Assembly (NCBI GenBank): GCA_014654165.1
Contig: JACWDK010000002.1
Location: 1-64,000, forward strand
Length of the DNA stretch: 64,000 nt
Source: Pelagibacterales bacterium SAG-MED13
GTDB lineage: Bacteria > Pseudomonadota > Alphaproteobacteria > Pelagibacterales > Pelagibacteraceae
Direction: 5' to 3'
The translations under genes were made by a program, and so were the position numbers. Shown piece after piece: positions 9,621 to 19,195 of this stretch (position 1 is the stretch's first letter; every line of letters starts with the position of its first letter). The notes under the pieces were generated by a model that worked only from the letters and a program-made list of their open reading frames with translations, did not search any database and had not been told where the DNA came from.

Positions 9621-10531
9621 TGAAAAAAAATGTAATTGTTTCTTTAGCTGATGCTAACTATTTTCCCTTATTGGAAGAATTAATAGATTCTATTAAAAGT
9701 TTTAAAGAGAGTGAAAATGTTGCAATCTGTATTTTGGATGCTGGTTTAACAAAAGAGCAAAAAAAAATACTTGTAAAAAAAGTTGATGAAGTAAAATCTG
9801 CAGAATGGGATATTGAAGTTCCTCAACACAAAGTAAAAGAAAAAGAATGGTTAAAAAGTCAGGTATCAAGAGCATTTTTACCAAAATATTTCCCAGATTA
9901 CGCAAAGTATTTATGGATAGACTGTGATGCATGGGTGAATGATTGGAACTGTATTGAATTATATTTCAAAGCTTGTGAAAATGGAAAACTTGGAATTACT
10001 CAAACTATTGGTCCAGGATATAAAGTTACCTCTAAAGTGAATTGGTTAGTTGGAAAATTAGCGATCATTAAATCACAAAATTTTAAACATGCTATGAAAT
10101 CAAATATTGGGTATACAGATGCAAGAAAATTAGCTTTTGCTCCTCATATAAATATTGGAGTTTTTTCTTTAGAACAAAATTCTAAAGGCTGGGAAGTTTG
10201 GCAAAAGAACTTATTGAAAACATTAAAGGCTGGAAATATTTTTGGATCTGAGGGTCTAGCGATTAATATGTCAGTTTATATAGATAATCTTGAAACTGAA
10301 TTTCTACCATTAAATTGTAATTGGATTACAAGTAATTTACTCCCAAAGTATGATGAGCAGAAAAAGACATTCGTTGAACCTTATTTACCTAATTATAAAA
10401 TAGGTATAATGCATTTAGCAGCGGGTATTTGGAAAGATGGTAAGGATATGAGAGTTGATAAAAGTATTCAAATTGAAATTGAAAATTTAGATAATAATAA
10501 AATACTTAAAAGTTTAAGATACAATATTTAA
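9620..10531 (+). CDS. Glycosyltransferase, GT8-like (DxD motif)
   Basis: A 303-residue soluble protein with a GT-A-type start (NVIVSLADANYFPLLEELI), a metal/nucleotide-sugar site LWIDCDAW (Asp-Cys-Asp, about residue 100) and INIGVFSL further on, as in family 8-like transferases. The donor and acceptor are unknown. It is translationally coupled to pssA (1-base overlap) and directly upstream of rlmE, but location next to phospholipid genes does not prove a lipid substrate. Confidence 0.7.
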   Translation: MKKNVIVSLADANYFPLLEELIDSIKSFKESENVAICILDAGLTKEQKKILVKKVDEVKSAEWDIEVPQHKVKEKEWLKSQVSRAFLPKYFPDYAKYLWIDCDAWVNDWNCIELYFKACENGKLGITQTIGPGYKVTSKVNWLVGKLAIIKSQNFKHAMKSNIGYTDARKLAFAPHINIGVFSLEQNSKGWEVWQKNLLKTLKAGNIFGSEGLAINMSVYIDNLETEFLPLNCNWITSNLLPKYDEQKKTFVEPYLPNYKIGIMHLAAGIWKDGKDMRVDKSIQIEIENLDNNKILKSLRYNI

Positions 10532-11143
10532 TTGAAAAAAAATAAAATTTCAAAAAATTGGGTAAATAAACAAAGACGTGATACATATGTACGTCAATCT
10601 AAAGTAGATGGATATAGAGCCAGATCTGCTTATAAGCTAATAGAAATAAATGAGAAATTTAAAATCTTTAAAGGTGGCATGTGTGTAGTTGATATTGGAG
10701 CAGCTCCAGGTAGTTGGTCACAATATATTTCTAAAGTTGTAAAAAATGGAAAAATCATTTCTGTGGATTTGAAGGAAATGGAAAAAATAATAAGCTCTAC
10801 TCAAATTAAAGGAGATTTTACAGATCCTGAGATTCAAGATCAAATAAAAAATCATTTAAGAAAAAAACCAGATGTTGTTGTGTCCGATATGGCGGTTAAT
10901 ACCACTGGAATTAAAAATATAGACGCTATCCAAACTGGTGAATTATGTATGGAAGCAATGATCTTTACAAAAAGTGTTATTTCTGACAGTGGATTTTTTA
11001 TTTCGAAAATATTTATGGGGAGTACATTCAATGAAATTGTCGCACTGAGTAAAAAAATTTTCAAAGAAGTTAAGGTTTTTAAACCGAAATCAAGCAGAAA
11101 AGATTCTAAAGAAAGTTTTATAATTTGTAAAAAACTTAGATAG
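10532..11143 (+). CDS. rlmE: 23S rRNA 2'-O-ribose methyltransferase RlmE/FtsJ
   Basis: Methylates U2552 of 23S rRNA in the 50S A-loop (family knowledge). Recognisable from RARSAYKLIEIN with the catalytic Lys, the AdoMet loop DIGAAPGSWSQYI, VVSDMAVNTTG with catalytic Asp, ISKIFMG with catalytic Lys, and RKDSKESFIICK with the final Glu: the K-D-K-E tetrad is complete. 203 residues is normal. The start is TTG at 10532, immediately after the upstream stop; there is no in-frame ATG before the conserved core. Confidence 0.95.
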   Translation: MKKNKISKNWVNKQRRDTYVRQSKVDGYRARSAYKLIEINEKFKIFKGGMCVVDIGAAPGSWSQYISKVVKNGKIISVDLKEMEKIISSTQIKGDFTDPEIQDQIKNHLRKKPDVVVSDMAVNTTGIKNIDAIQTGELCMEAMIFTKSVISDSGFFISKIFMGSTFNEIVALSKKIFKEVKVFKPKSSRKDSKESFIICKKLR

Positions 11144-11174
11144 ACACTTTAAATTTAAAAGGAATCGTATATAA

Positions 11175-12257
11175 ATGATTATGGTTCCTATAAAAGAAGC
11201 ACTTACCTTTGATGACGTTACACTTGTACCCAAGTATTCTGAAATTTTACCTGTTGAAGTAGATACAAGCATTAAACTAACAAAAAATCTTAAGCTCAAA
11301 ATACCTCTTTTATCCTCAGCTATGGATACTGTTACTGAAAGTAAAATGGCAATAACTATAGCCAAAGCAGGAGGGATAGGTATTATTCACAGAAATTTAG
11401 ACATTAAAAAACAAATTTTAGAAATAAAAAAAGTTAAAAAGCAAAAACTTTTAGTTGGAGCCGCCGTAGGTGCGGGCCCTAGTGAATTTAAAAGAGCAGA
11501 GGCTATATTAAAAGAAAATATAGACATGGTTGTTGTAGATACGGCTCATGGTCATACTAAAAAAGTTTCAGAGATAATTAAATTTATTAAAAAAAAGAAG
11601 AGTAATAAAACAGCATTATGTGCGGGAAATATCGCAACATCTGCAGCAGCAAAGTTTTTATTAAAATTAGGTGTAGACATCATTAAGGTAGGAATAGGCC
11701 CAGGTTCAATATGCACAACAAGATTAGTAGCTGGTATTGGTGTTCCACAGTTAAGTGCGATCTTAAATGTTAGAAATGGAATCAAAAATAAAAATGTAAA
11801 AATTATTTCTGATGGGGGTATAAAATACTCAGGAGATTTAGCTAAGGCTTTTGCAGCTGGCGCAGATGCAGTAATGATAGGTTCTTTGCTGGCTGGAACA
11901 AAAGAAACACCAGGAAAATTAATTAGAAGAAATGGAAAATTATTTAAGAGTTTTAGAGGAATGGGCTCAGTAGGAGCCATGAACAAAGGATCAGCAGATA
12001 GATACTTTCAATCTAAACAAAAAGATTTATCAAAATATGTACCTGAGGGGGTTGAAGGATTTGTAAAATACAAGGGCAACGTAGATGCTATAATATATAA
12101 ATTAATTGGTGGCCTAAGGTCATCAATGGGTTATTTGGGTTCAAAACAAATTAAATATCTCAGAACAAAACCAGAATTTGTAAAAATCACAAAAGCTGGA
12201 TTTTATGAAAGTATGGTTCATAATGTTGATATAGTTAAAAGTGAAGAAAAATATTAA
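11175..12257 (+). CDS. guaB: IMP dehydrogenase lacking the CBS (Bateman) domain
   Basis: Oxidises IMP to XMP, the first step to GMP. The (beta/alpha)8 barrel is complete: ALTFDDVTLVP at the start, the catalytic-loop GIGPGSICTTRLVAGIG with the Cys nucleophile, ISDGGIKYSGD, and the flap RGMGSVGAMN. Length is 360 residues against roughly 490 for typical enzymes; the sequence runs straight from IIHRNLDIKKQ to KLLVGAAVGAG, where the paired CBS domains normally sit. Purine-nucleotide allostery through that domain must therefore be absent. guaA follows two genes downstream. Confidence 0.97.
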   Translation: MIMVPIKEALTFDDVTLVPKYSEILPVEVDTSIKLTKNLKLKIPLLSSAMDTVTESKMAITIAKAGGIGIIHRNLDIKKQILEIKKVKKQKLLVGAAVGAGPSEFKRAEAILKENIDMVVVDTAHGHTKKVSEIIKFIKKKKSNKTALCAGNIATSAAAKFLLKLGVDIIKVGIGPGSICTTRLVAGIGVPQLSAILNVRNGIKNKNVKIISDGGIKYSGDLAKAFAAGADAVMIGSLLAGTKETPGKLIRRNGKLFKSFRGMGSVGAMNKGSADRYFQSKQKDLSKYVPEGVEGFVKYKGNVDAIIYKLIGGLRSSMGYLGSKQIKYLRTKPEFVKITKAGFYESMVHNVDIVKSEEKY

Positions 12258-12694
12258 TGAGCAAAAAATATAAATTTATAATAATTTTTTTTATAACAAT
12301 TAATTTTTTTAATAATTCTATAGCTAATGAGAATTTTTTTAAAGAAGGTATAAAATTATATAAAGATAAAAAATATGATGATGCTAGATTTATGTTTGAA
12401 AGAAGTATTGTTTTTGATCCCAAACATTCAAATTCTTATTTATATTTAGCAAAAATTTATAACCAGGAAAAAAATCAAGAAAAAGAGGAAAAAAATTTAG
12501 AAGCAACCTTATTAATAGAGCCAAGTAATGAAGAGGCAATTTTAATGCTAATGAAAATAGCAATAGAAAAAACTAATTATTCGAAAGTAAAAGAGCTATC
12601 GAAAAATTTTGTCAAAGTTTGCAAAAATCTATGTGATCAAAACAAAAGTATTTTAGAGTCTTTAGCAAACTTAGAACCAAAAAATGAGTCTTGA
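12257..12694 (+). CDS. Exported tetratricopeptide-repeat protein
   Basis: 145 residues with an N-terminal signal-like hydrophobic segment (about 5-22, ending near SIANE) followed by TPR-like helix pairs: [20 protein letters not shown], then [20 protein letters not shown], then [12 protein letters not shown]. It probably acts as a small periplasmic scaffold; partners are unknown. Its ATG overlaps the guaB stop by one base and its 3' end overlaps guaA by 11 bp, so it is embedded in the gua transcription unit without an obvious link to purine synthesis. Confidence 0.75.
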   Translation: MSKKYKFIIIFFITINFFNNSIANENFFKEGIKLYKDKKYDDARFMFERSIVFDPKHSNSYLYLAKIYNQEKNQEKEEKNLEATLLIEPSNEEAILMLMKIAIEKTNYSKVKELSKNFVKVCKNLCDQNKSILESLANLEPKNES

Positions 12695-14246
12695 TCAAAG
12701 TTTAAAAAAAATCTTAATTATAGATTTTGGATCTCAATTTACACAATTGATAGCGAGAAGAATAAGAGAATTAGGAGTTTTTTCAGAGATTGTTAGTCAC
12801 AAAAAAATAAAAAATAAAAATATAAACAATTCTATAAAAGGTATAATTTTATCTGGAGGTCCACTTAATGTCTATGAAATTAAAAGATATTCATTTGATA
12901 GAAAGATTATTCAAAATGGTATTCCAGTTCTAGGAATTTGTTTTGGACACCAGATACTGTCAAAATTGAATGGTGGGAGAGTAAAACAGTCTAAACATAG
13001 AGAATTTGGTTTAGCTAATATATATAAAAAAAATGATAGTTTATTAACTTACAATTTTTTTAAAAAGAAAAATTCACTCAAAGTTTGGATGAGTCATGCT
13101 GATCAAGTTTCAAAAATACCAAAAAATTTTAAAGTGATAGCTTCTAGCCAAAATTCAAAATTCGCAATAGTTGAGAATAAATTAAAAAATTTTTATGGTG
13201 TACAATTTCACCCTGAAGTAACCCACACTGAAAATGGCAAAAAATTAATTAGCAATTTTATTTTTAAAATTTGTAAGATTAAAAAAAACTGGTCATCTAA
13301 AGATCAGAAAATTAAATTGATAAAAGAAGTAAGGGACCAAGTTGGTAATAATAAAGTCATATGCGCTTTATCAGGTGGAGTTGATAGTAGCGTGGTAGCT
13401 CAATTATTAAACAAGGCTATTGGAAAAAAATTATATTGTATTTTTGTTAATACGGGTTTGCTTAGAAAGAATGAGGAAAAACAGGTAATAGAAACTTTTA
13501 AAAAGAAACTAAAGATTAACATTATTTATGTAAATGCTGAAAAAGAATTTTTAATAAGATTAACCAATATTTCTGACCCTGAAAAAAAAAGAAAAATTAT
13601 TGGAAATTTATTTATTAAGATTTTTGAAAGATACGCAAAAAGAATTAAAAACGTTAAGTATTTAGCTCAAGGAACTCTTTACCCAGATTTAATAGAGAGT
13701 AAATCTGTTACAGGAAGTCAAACATCAAAAATTAAGTCACATCATAACGTAGGTGGTTTACCAAAGAATATGAAACTCAAATTGGTAGAACCATTAAAAT
13801 TCTTATTTAAAGATGAAGTGAGAAAATTAGGATTAGAATTAAATTTAAATAAAGAAATTATTTCAAGACATCCCTTTCCAGGACCAGGATTAGCAATTAG
13901 AATGCCGGGTATTATTACAAAAGAAAAAATTAATATTTTAAAAGAAGCTGACTATTATTTTATTAAAGCTTTAAAAGAAGAAGGTTTATATGACAAAATT
14001 TGGCAAGCTTATGCTGCTTTACTTCCTGTCAAAACAGTTGGTGTAATGGGAGACAATCGAACATATGAATACCTATGTTTATTAAGGGCAATAACATCTG
14101 AAGATGGAATGACTGCTGATTTTTATGAGTTTAAAAAATCATTTTCACAAATGATTTCAAATAAAATTGTTAATAGTATTAGAGGTATTAATAGAGTAGT
14201 TTATGATATTACTTCAAAACCTCCAAGCACTATTGAGTTAGAGTAA
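12684..14246 (+). CDS. guaA: GMP synthase (glutamine-hydrolysing)
   Basis: Converts XMP to GMP. The N-terminal class I amidotransferase has GICFGHQ with the Cys nucleophile and QFHPEVTHT with the catalytic His. The ATP-pyrophosphatase domain has the PP-loop [10 protein letters not shown], and the dimerisation domain has [14 protein letters not shown] and ends [10 protein letters not shown]. 520 residues is full length. It overlaps the TPR gene by 11 bp and is followed after 1 bp by panB. Confidence 0.98.
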   Translation: MSLDQSLKKILIIDFGSQFTQLIARRIRELGVFSEIVSHKKIKNKNINNSIKGIILSGGPLNVYEIKRYSFDRKIIQNGIPVLGICFGHQILSKLNGGRVKQSKHREFGLANIYKKNDSLLTYNFFKKKNSLKVWMSHADQVSKIPKNFKVIASSQNSKFAIVENKLKNFYGVQFHPEVTHTENGKKLISNFIFKICKIKKNWSSKDQKIKLIKEVRDQVGNNKVICALSGGVDSSVVAQLLNKAIGKKLYCIFVNTGLLRKNEEKQVIETFKKKLKINIIYVNAEKEFLIRLTNISDPEKKRKIIGNLFIKIFERYAKRIKNVKYLAQGTLYPDLIESKSVTGSQTSKIKSHHNVGGLPKNMKLKLVEPLKFLFKDEVRKLGLELNLNKEIISRHPFPGPGLAIRMPGIITKEKINILKEADYYFIKALKEEGLYDKIWQAYAALLPVKTVGVMGDNRTYEYLCLLRAITSEDGMTADFYEFKKSFSQMISNKIVNSIRGINRVVYDITSKPPSTIELE

Positions 14247-14247
14247 A

Positions 14248-15027
14248 ATGAATGAAAATATTAAAAAAATTTTAAATAAAAAAAATAATTCTAAACTTGT
14301 CTGTCTCACAGCTTATTCTAAAAACATAGCTTCTATTCTAGATAAATATTGTGATATTATCTTAGTAGGAGACTCTCTTGGTTCAGTTTTATATAATTAT
14401 AAATCTACGAAGAAAGTTACTTTAGATACTATGATTAACCATTCTAAAAGTGTTAGATTAGGAGTGAAGAAATCTTTGATGGTAGTGGACATGCCATATA
14501 ACACATATCGTAATCCTAAAGAGGCCTTAAAAAATGCAAAATTAGTAATGAAACAAACTAAATGTGACGCTATCAAATTAGAAGGTGGTAAAAAAATAGT
14601 TTCTATAGTTAAAAGATTAGTTAAAAATAAAATTCCAGTCTTAGGCCACTTGGGTATTTTACCTCAGACTGATAAGAAATTTACTTTTAAAGGTAAAAAA
14701 TCTTTTGAAAGAAACAGAATTCTTAAAGAAGCACAACAACTTGAAGAGGCAGGAATTTTTTCTATAGTTTTGGAGTGTGTGGAAATAGAATTATCAAAGG
14801 TTATAACTAAAAAACTATCTATTCCAACGATTGGAATTGGTTCTTCGGTAAATTGTGATGGCCAAGTATTAGTAATTGATGATCTGATTGGTCTAACTGA
14901 AAGTAAATTTAGATTTGTAAAAAAATACATCAACATAAAGAAAATAATTGATGGAGCAGTTAAAAAATATAAATCTGAAGTATTAATGAAAAAATTTCCA
15001 AAGACCAAGCATTCTTTCAAAACTTAA
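14248..15027 (+). CDS. panB: 3-methyl-2-oxobutanoate hydroxymethyltransferase
   Basis: First committed step of pantothenate synthesis, adding a hydroxymethyl from 5,10-methylene-THF to 2-oxoisovalerate. The barrel motifs VCLTAYSKNIASILD, ILVGDSLGSVLY, VDMPYNTYRNP, KLEGG, PVLGHLGILPQ and IPTIGIGSSVNCDGQVLVIDD with the metal/substrate residues are all present; 259 residues is normal. It is the last gene of the plus-strand run and converges with the aldehyde dehydrogenase with 5 bp between stops. Confidence 0.96.
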   Translation: MNENIKKILNKKNNSKLVCLTAYSKNIASILDKYCDIILVGDSLGSVLYNYKSTKKVTLDTMINHSKSVRLGVKKSLMVVDMPYNTYRNPKEALKNAKLVMKQTKCDAIKLEGGKKIVSIVKRLVKNKIPVLGHLGILPQTDKKFTFKGKKSFERNRILKEAQQLEEAGIFSIVLECVEIELSKVITKKLSIPTIGIGSSVNCDGQVLVIDDLIGLTESKFRFVKKYINIKKIIDGAVKKYKSEVLMKKFPKTKHSFKT

Positions 15028-15032
15028 AACAA

Positions 15033-16514
15033 TTACCCCATTGTGAATGGATCTTTTAAGGGCTTATTAGATGAATTGTACCATGTTGTTTTTACTCGAG
15101 TATATTCTTTAATAGACTCCATACCTGCTTCTTTGCCATAACCACTATCTTTTATACCACCAAAGGGCGCCATAGGAGATATAAGTCTATAGGTATTTAT
15201 GAAAACAATTCCTGCTCTTATAGCATTAGAAACACGATGTCCTCTTGCAAAGTTAGAAGTATAAACTCCAGATGACAATCCATATTTATTGTCATTCATT
15301 TGTTTAATCACTTCTTCTTCTTCATTAAATTTCATTACAGATAATATTGGACCAAATAACTCATTTTCTGCCACAGGAAGATTATGATTTTCACATTCAA
15401 TTATAGTTGCAGGAAAATAATAACCTTTATTTGAAACAGAGGATCTCTCACCACCACATCTTACTTTTCCACCTTGTTCTATAGTGGCTTTAATATTTTT
15501 TTCTATGTTCTCTAGTTGTTTAAAACTATTTAATGGCCCCATTTGAGTGTCATTTTCCATTGGACTACCTAATTTTATATTTTTTGCTTTATTAATTAAT
15601 TTGTTTAAAAATTCATCATAAATTGAATTTTGTAAATAAAGCCTTGAGCCTGCAATACAACTTTGTCCACTAGCTCCAAATATTCCTGCTGTAATACCAT
15701 TTAAAGCATTTTCTTGGTCAGCGTCTTCAAAAACAACTACTGGACTTTTTCCACCTAACTCTAAGCTTACTTGAGACAAATTTTCTGCTGAATTTTTTAC
15801 AATATGTTTTGCTGTTTCAGGGCCACCAGTGAAAGCAATTCTTTCCACAAGATTATGTGTAGTTAGTGCTTTACCACAAGGCTCTCCTAATCCGGTAATT
15901 ATATTAATTACTCCTTTGGGTATTCCAGTTTTTTCTATTAATTTTGCAAATTCTAAAAGGGTTACTGGCGCAAGTTCTGATGCTTTTATTACCACTGTAT
16001 TACCCATTGCGAGCGCAGGAGCAAGCTTTACAGCGGTCAATAGCATTTGAGAATTCCAAGGAATTATTGCTGCTACAACACCAATTGGTATTCTTGTTGT
16101 AGTAACCTGCATGTCAGGTTTATCAATTGGAACTACAGTCCCCTCAACTTTGTCAGCCAGTCCAGCAAAATAATCATAATATTCTGCAATATAATTAGCC
16201 TGGGTTTTTGTTTCTCTATAAATTTTTCCAGTATCTATAGTTTCTATTTTACCTAGATGCTCTGCATTTTTTCTTAGTTGATCTGCAATTAATCTTAAGT
16301 ATTTTGCTCTATCTCTTGGATGAAGTATAGACCAACTATTTTCAAAAGCTTTTTGCGCTGATTGTACTGCTTTATCTACATCTTTTTCATTAGCTTCAGG
16401 AACTGAAGCCCACACCTCATTGTTTTCTGGGTTAAGAGTTTGTATTTTCTTACCCGATGAGGAGTCTACCCATTCACCATTTATATACATTTTAAAATTT
16501 TGAATTTTTGGCAT
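15033..16514 (-). CDS. NAD(P)-dependent aldehyde dehydrogenase
   Basis: 493 residues of the ALDH superfamily: AAIIPWNSQMLL, the cofactor loop AFTGGPETA, catalytic Glu in LELGGKSP, catalytic Cys in SGQSCIAGSR, and the C-terminal PFGGIKDSGYGKEAG. It oxidises an unidentified aldehyde. It is the last gene of a four-gene minus operon (monooxygenase, AA_synth protein, hydrolase, this enzyme), with 0-4 bp spacing, so it probably handles an aldehyde formed in that pathway. Family certain, substrate not. Confidence 0.93.
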   Translation of the reverse strand: MPKIQNFKMYINGEWVDSSSGKKIQTLNPENNEVWASVPEANEKDVDKAVQSAQKAFENSWSILHPRDRAKYLRLIADQLRKNAEHLGKIETIDTGKIYRETKTQANYIAEYYDYFAGLADKVEGTVVPIDKPDMQVTTTRIPIGVVAAIIPWNSQMLLTAVKLAPALAMGNTVVIKASELAPVTLLEFAKLIEKTGIPKGVINIITGLGEPCGKALTTHNLVERIAFTGGPETAKHIVKNSAENLSQVSLELGGKSPVVVFEDADQENALNGITAGIFGASGQSCIAGSRLYLQNSIYDEFLNKLINKAKNIKLGSPMENDTQMGPLNSFKQLENIEKNIKATIEQGGKVRCGGERSSVSNKGYYFPATIIECENHNLPVAENELFGPILSVMKFNEEEEVIKQMNDNKYGLSSGVYTSNFARGHRVSNAIRAGIVFINTYRLISPMAPFGGIKDSGYGKEAGMESIKEYTRVKTTWYNSSNKPLKDPFTMG

Positions 16515-17297
16515 TTAATTATTAATAAAATTCTTGATATTTATATTAACATCATCTGCACACTCTATACTACAAAGATGTTTTCCATTTTTAATTTCAA
16601 TAAAAATTGAATTAGGTAAGTCTTTAGCTAATTCTTTAGACATTTTTGGAGTAGATCCAGGGTCATTAGATCCAGTCATAACTAAAGTCTTTGAAGTAAT
16701 ATTTTTGATTATTAATGAATTATCGTTGTAATTAGCAAATAATTCGTAAGCTTTAAGAAAGTTTTTATGATCCTTGGGTTCTTTAGTTAGTATTTTCATG
16801 AACAAATCGTAAGTCGAAGGATTGCTTTCTAGATAATTGTCACTAAACCATCTTTTTAGTGCTTGTTTTGATATTGGTTTATTTAGTTTAGCTTGGTTAT
16901 ATCTATCTAAAACTAGTGCTCTTTCAGCCTCAGATCTCTTATAAGTTGCCCCGATTAATATAAGTTTATTAACTTTATCTTGGTATTTTGAGGCAAAGTC
17001 TAAGGCTATTAGAGATCCAAGAGAGAAACCAACAAGATTAATCTTTTCTACTTGAAGATTATTTAGAATTTCATCAAGCTGTTTCGAAAAATCATTGAGA
17101 GTTAACTTTTCTTTTTTGCAAGGTGTTTTTCCATGACCTAACAAATCATATGTAATTATAGAGAATTCATTTAATTTACTAATTTGTGATTGCCACATTT
17201 GATGATCAAGACCAACTCCATGAATAAAAACCAAAGGAGTAGTACCTTTTTTTATAAAAAAATAGTGATTTTGATTTGAATCAAAATTATCAGACAT
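16515..17297 (-). CDS. Alpha/beta-fold hydrolase
   Basis: 260 residues with the oxyanion region FIHGVGLDHQMW, nucleophile elbow GFSLGS, the acid in VMTGSNDPGSTP and His in NGKHLCSIE: a complete Ser-Asp-His triad. It resembles the 3-oxoadipate enol-lactonase/RutD/NicD type, soluble and small. It probably hydrolyses an ester, lactone or amide made by the luciferase-like monooxygenase at the head of this operon. It abuts the aldehyde dehydrogenase (0 bp) and follows the AA_synth gene after 4 bp. Confidence 0.88.
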   Translation of the reverse strand: MSDNFDSNQNHYFFIKKGTTPLVFIHGVGLDHQMWQSQISKLNEFSIITYDLLGHGKTPCKKEKLTLNDFSKQLDEILNNLQVEKINLVGFSLGSLIALDFASKYQDKVNKLILIGATYKRSEAERALVLDRYNQAKLNKPISKQALKRWFSDNYLESNPSTYDLFMKILTKEPKDHKNFLKAYELFANYNDNSLIIKNITSKTLVMTGSNDPGSTPKMSKELAKDLPNSIFIEIKNGKHLCSIECADDVNINIKNFINN

Positions 17298-17301
17298 TGA
17301 A

Positions 17302-17889
17302 CTATTTTGGATCTAAACCCATTTCTTTCATATCCTGATATCGATCTCCAGTCCTAGCATGTGCTCTTCCACTTGAAGCACCTCCTATTGCAATTACTAT
17401 TTCATCATCAAATGGTGCATCATGAATTGTAAACTCATGAGTTAGATAATAAGGTCTTAAACCTGAGTCAGTTTTATGCATCATAGGTATAGATATTTTA
17501 GAGCCTGCAGGAACTCTTGTGTTTGTAAAACTTAAATAAGATGTTCCACCAACAGCATCTCTAAATTTATTTCCAAATCTTAAGGTATGAATGAATGCTG
17601 ATGCATGTTCTATTTCACCATTTAAACCAACAGTTCCTGCTTTACCATAAGCCAAAATTTTTTCTGTTGATCCAATTTCCTTTATTAATTCTGGAACTAA
17701 AATATCACCAAGTTTTGGAGCCAAATCTAAAATAATTGGTTTTAAATCTTCTACAAAACCTTTTCCAGCCCAAGGATTTTTGAACACAGTAGCTACTGAT
17801 ACTAATAAGACCGGTTCTTTAGCTTTTTTTCCACCCTCTATGAAAGTTTTGTCAACAAACTTTGTAAACTTTCTAACTTCTAAATCCAT
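17302..17889 (-). CDS. 'Amino acid synthesis' (AA_synth, AmtA-like) family protein
   Basis: 195 residues resembling the AA_synth family (PF06684): VSVATVFKNPWAGKGFVEDL, AYGKAGTVGLNGEIEHASAF, GNKFRDAVGGTSYLSFTNTR and a C-terminal GGASSGRAHARTGDRYQDMKE. The biochemical function is not established to my knowledge. In this operon it overlaps the monooxygenase gene's stop by one base and precedes the alpha/beta hydrolase, so it plausibly acts on the oxygenation product. Confidence 0.8.
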   Translation of the reverse strand: MDLEVRKFTKFVDKTFIEGGKKAKEPVLLVSVATVFKNPWAGKGFVEDLKPIILDLAPKLGDILVPELIKEIGSTEKILAYGKAGTVGLNGEIEHASAFIHTLRFGNKFRDAVGGTSYLSFTNTRVPAGSKISIPMMHKTDSGLRPYYLTHEFTIHDAPFDDEIVIAIGGASSGRAHARTGDRYQDMKEMGLDPK

Positions 17890-19055
17890 TAACTTGCTTT
17901 TTCTATATTAGAAGAGTCTAAATTAATTTTTGGAATTACCTCGTCATTAAATAATTTGATACTTCTCATACAAGCTTTATGATCTATACCGGGGAAGTTA
18001 GACCAAACTTGTAGATTTTGTAAATTTAATTCAGATTTTAATTCATTAATCTTATTAACAACATACTCAGGAGTACCAAATAATAAATTTCTTTTATGAA
18101 GAAAATCATAGTTGAGTAAATCCAATTTATGTTTTGTCTCAGGAAGTTCTTCGCCAGGATCCATGTGATTTCCTAAGCCTCTCCAATGACAAACCCATTT
18201 CATATAATTAATGATATGTTCTCCAGCCATTTTTTCTGCTTCTTCCATAGTTTCAGCAACAAACATATCTCTTACTAAAGATATACCTTCTCCTAATGGA
18301 ACATCTCTATTTTCCGCTTTTGATTTTGCTTCTCTATAAATTTCAAATCTTTTTTTTAAAGCTTTAACAGTTGGTATCCACATAATTGTGTTTAAACCAT
18401 TTTGTGCAGCCCACTCAATTGATCTAGCGCCATCAACAACTTGCCAAATAGGAGGATGCGGTGATTGTTTTGGTTTTGGAACAATACTTATTTTTTTTAT
18501 TTCATTTGTTTTTGTATCTAAAAACTTTTCACTTGGCGGACTCATATCATGTTGCCAAACAAAGTTTGGTGATGGATAAGTATAAAATTCACCTTCGTGA
18601 CTAAAAAACTCTTCTGTCCAAGCTTTTTTCATGATTGTTAAAGATTCTTCGAATAGTCTGAAATTTTTAGCTTGATCTTTAAGATCTGCTTCTTTATTCA
18701 TATTTATTGCTTCTCTTCCATAAATCCCTCGGCCAATACCCACATCAACTCTACCACCAGATAATTGATCCAGTAAAGCTATGTCTTCTGCTAATCTTAT
18801 TGGATTATGAAATGTAATGACATTACAGGCTTGACCAATTCTTATTTGTTTAGTTCTAGCTGCTGCATCAACACCCATCATTAAAGGATTTGTACAAGAC
18901 TCCATTCCTTCATGGTTAAAATGATGCTCAGTATACCAAATTGACTCCCAATTATTTTCATCACAAAAAGTTGTGATTTCTTTAGTTTCATCAAGTAGTT
19001 GATTATATGGCTTGTGATTCCAATTCGTTGTGTTGCAAAAATATCCAAATTTCAT
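17889..19055 (-). CDS. LLM-class flavin-dependent monooxygenase
   Basis: 388-residue luciferase-like TIM barrel: WYTEHHFNHEGMES near residue 45, IRIGQACNVITFHNP, LAEDIALLDQLSGGRVDVG and GIGRGIYGREA are the usual flavin-binding landmarks. It is expected to use FMNH2 and O2 to hydroxylate or cleave a substrate; no flavin reductase gene is in the operon, so reduced flavin must come from elsewhere. First gene of the minus operon, with a strong Shine-Dalgarno AAGGAGG just before the ATG. It is divergent from the racemase-like gene across 140 bp. Confidence 0.92.
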   Translation of the reverse strand: MKFGYFCNTTNWNHKPYNQLLDETKEITTFCDENNWESIWYTEHHFNHEGMESCTNPLMMGVDAAARTKQIRIGQACNVITFHNPIRLAEDIALLDQLSGGRVDVGIGRGIYGREAINMNKEADLKDQAKNFRLFEESLTIMKKAWTEEFFSHEGEFYTYPSPNFVWQHDMSPPSEKFLDTKTNEIKKISIVPKPKQSPHPPIWQVVDGARSIEWAAQNGLNTIMWIPTVKALKKRFEIYREAKSKAENRDVPLGEGISLVRDMFVAETMEEAEKMAGEHIINYMKWVCHWRGLGNHMDPGEELPETKHKLDLLNYDFLHKRNLLFGTPEYVVNKINELKSELNLQNLQVWSNFPGIDHKACMRSIKLFNDEVIPKINLDSSNIEKAS

Positions 19056-19141
19056 TCGAACCTCCTTAAATAATTAAATCTAAGACGATTGATCCCACTT
19101 TCGTATTTTGTAAATATCGACGAGTTATGTATCGCTCAACA

Positions 19142-19170
19142 TTGACTGTAATTTAACTAGACTATTTAAT
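19142..19170 (+). promoter_or_regulatory. Sigma-70-type promoter for the racemase/M24 unit
   Basis: TTGACT at 19142-19147, a 17-bp spacer, and TTTAAT at 19165-19170, 26 bp before the ATG at 19196. A direct repeat ATTTAATCAA occurs at 19164-19173, overlapping the -10, and again at 19179-19188, a 15-bp period that could be an operator. Called by pattern only. Confidence 0.5.
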
Positions 19171-19195
19171 CAATATATATTTAATCAACAATTAA

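Noticed and set aside
11552-11986. 144-residue open frame on the minus strand inside guaB
   Set aside because: It lies wholly antisense to a conserved enzyme, has no start signal and its residues look like the shadow of barrel codons.
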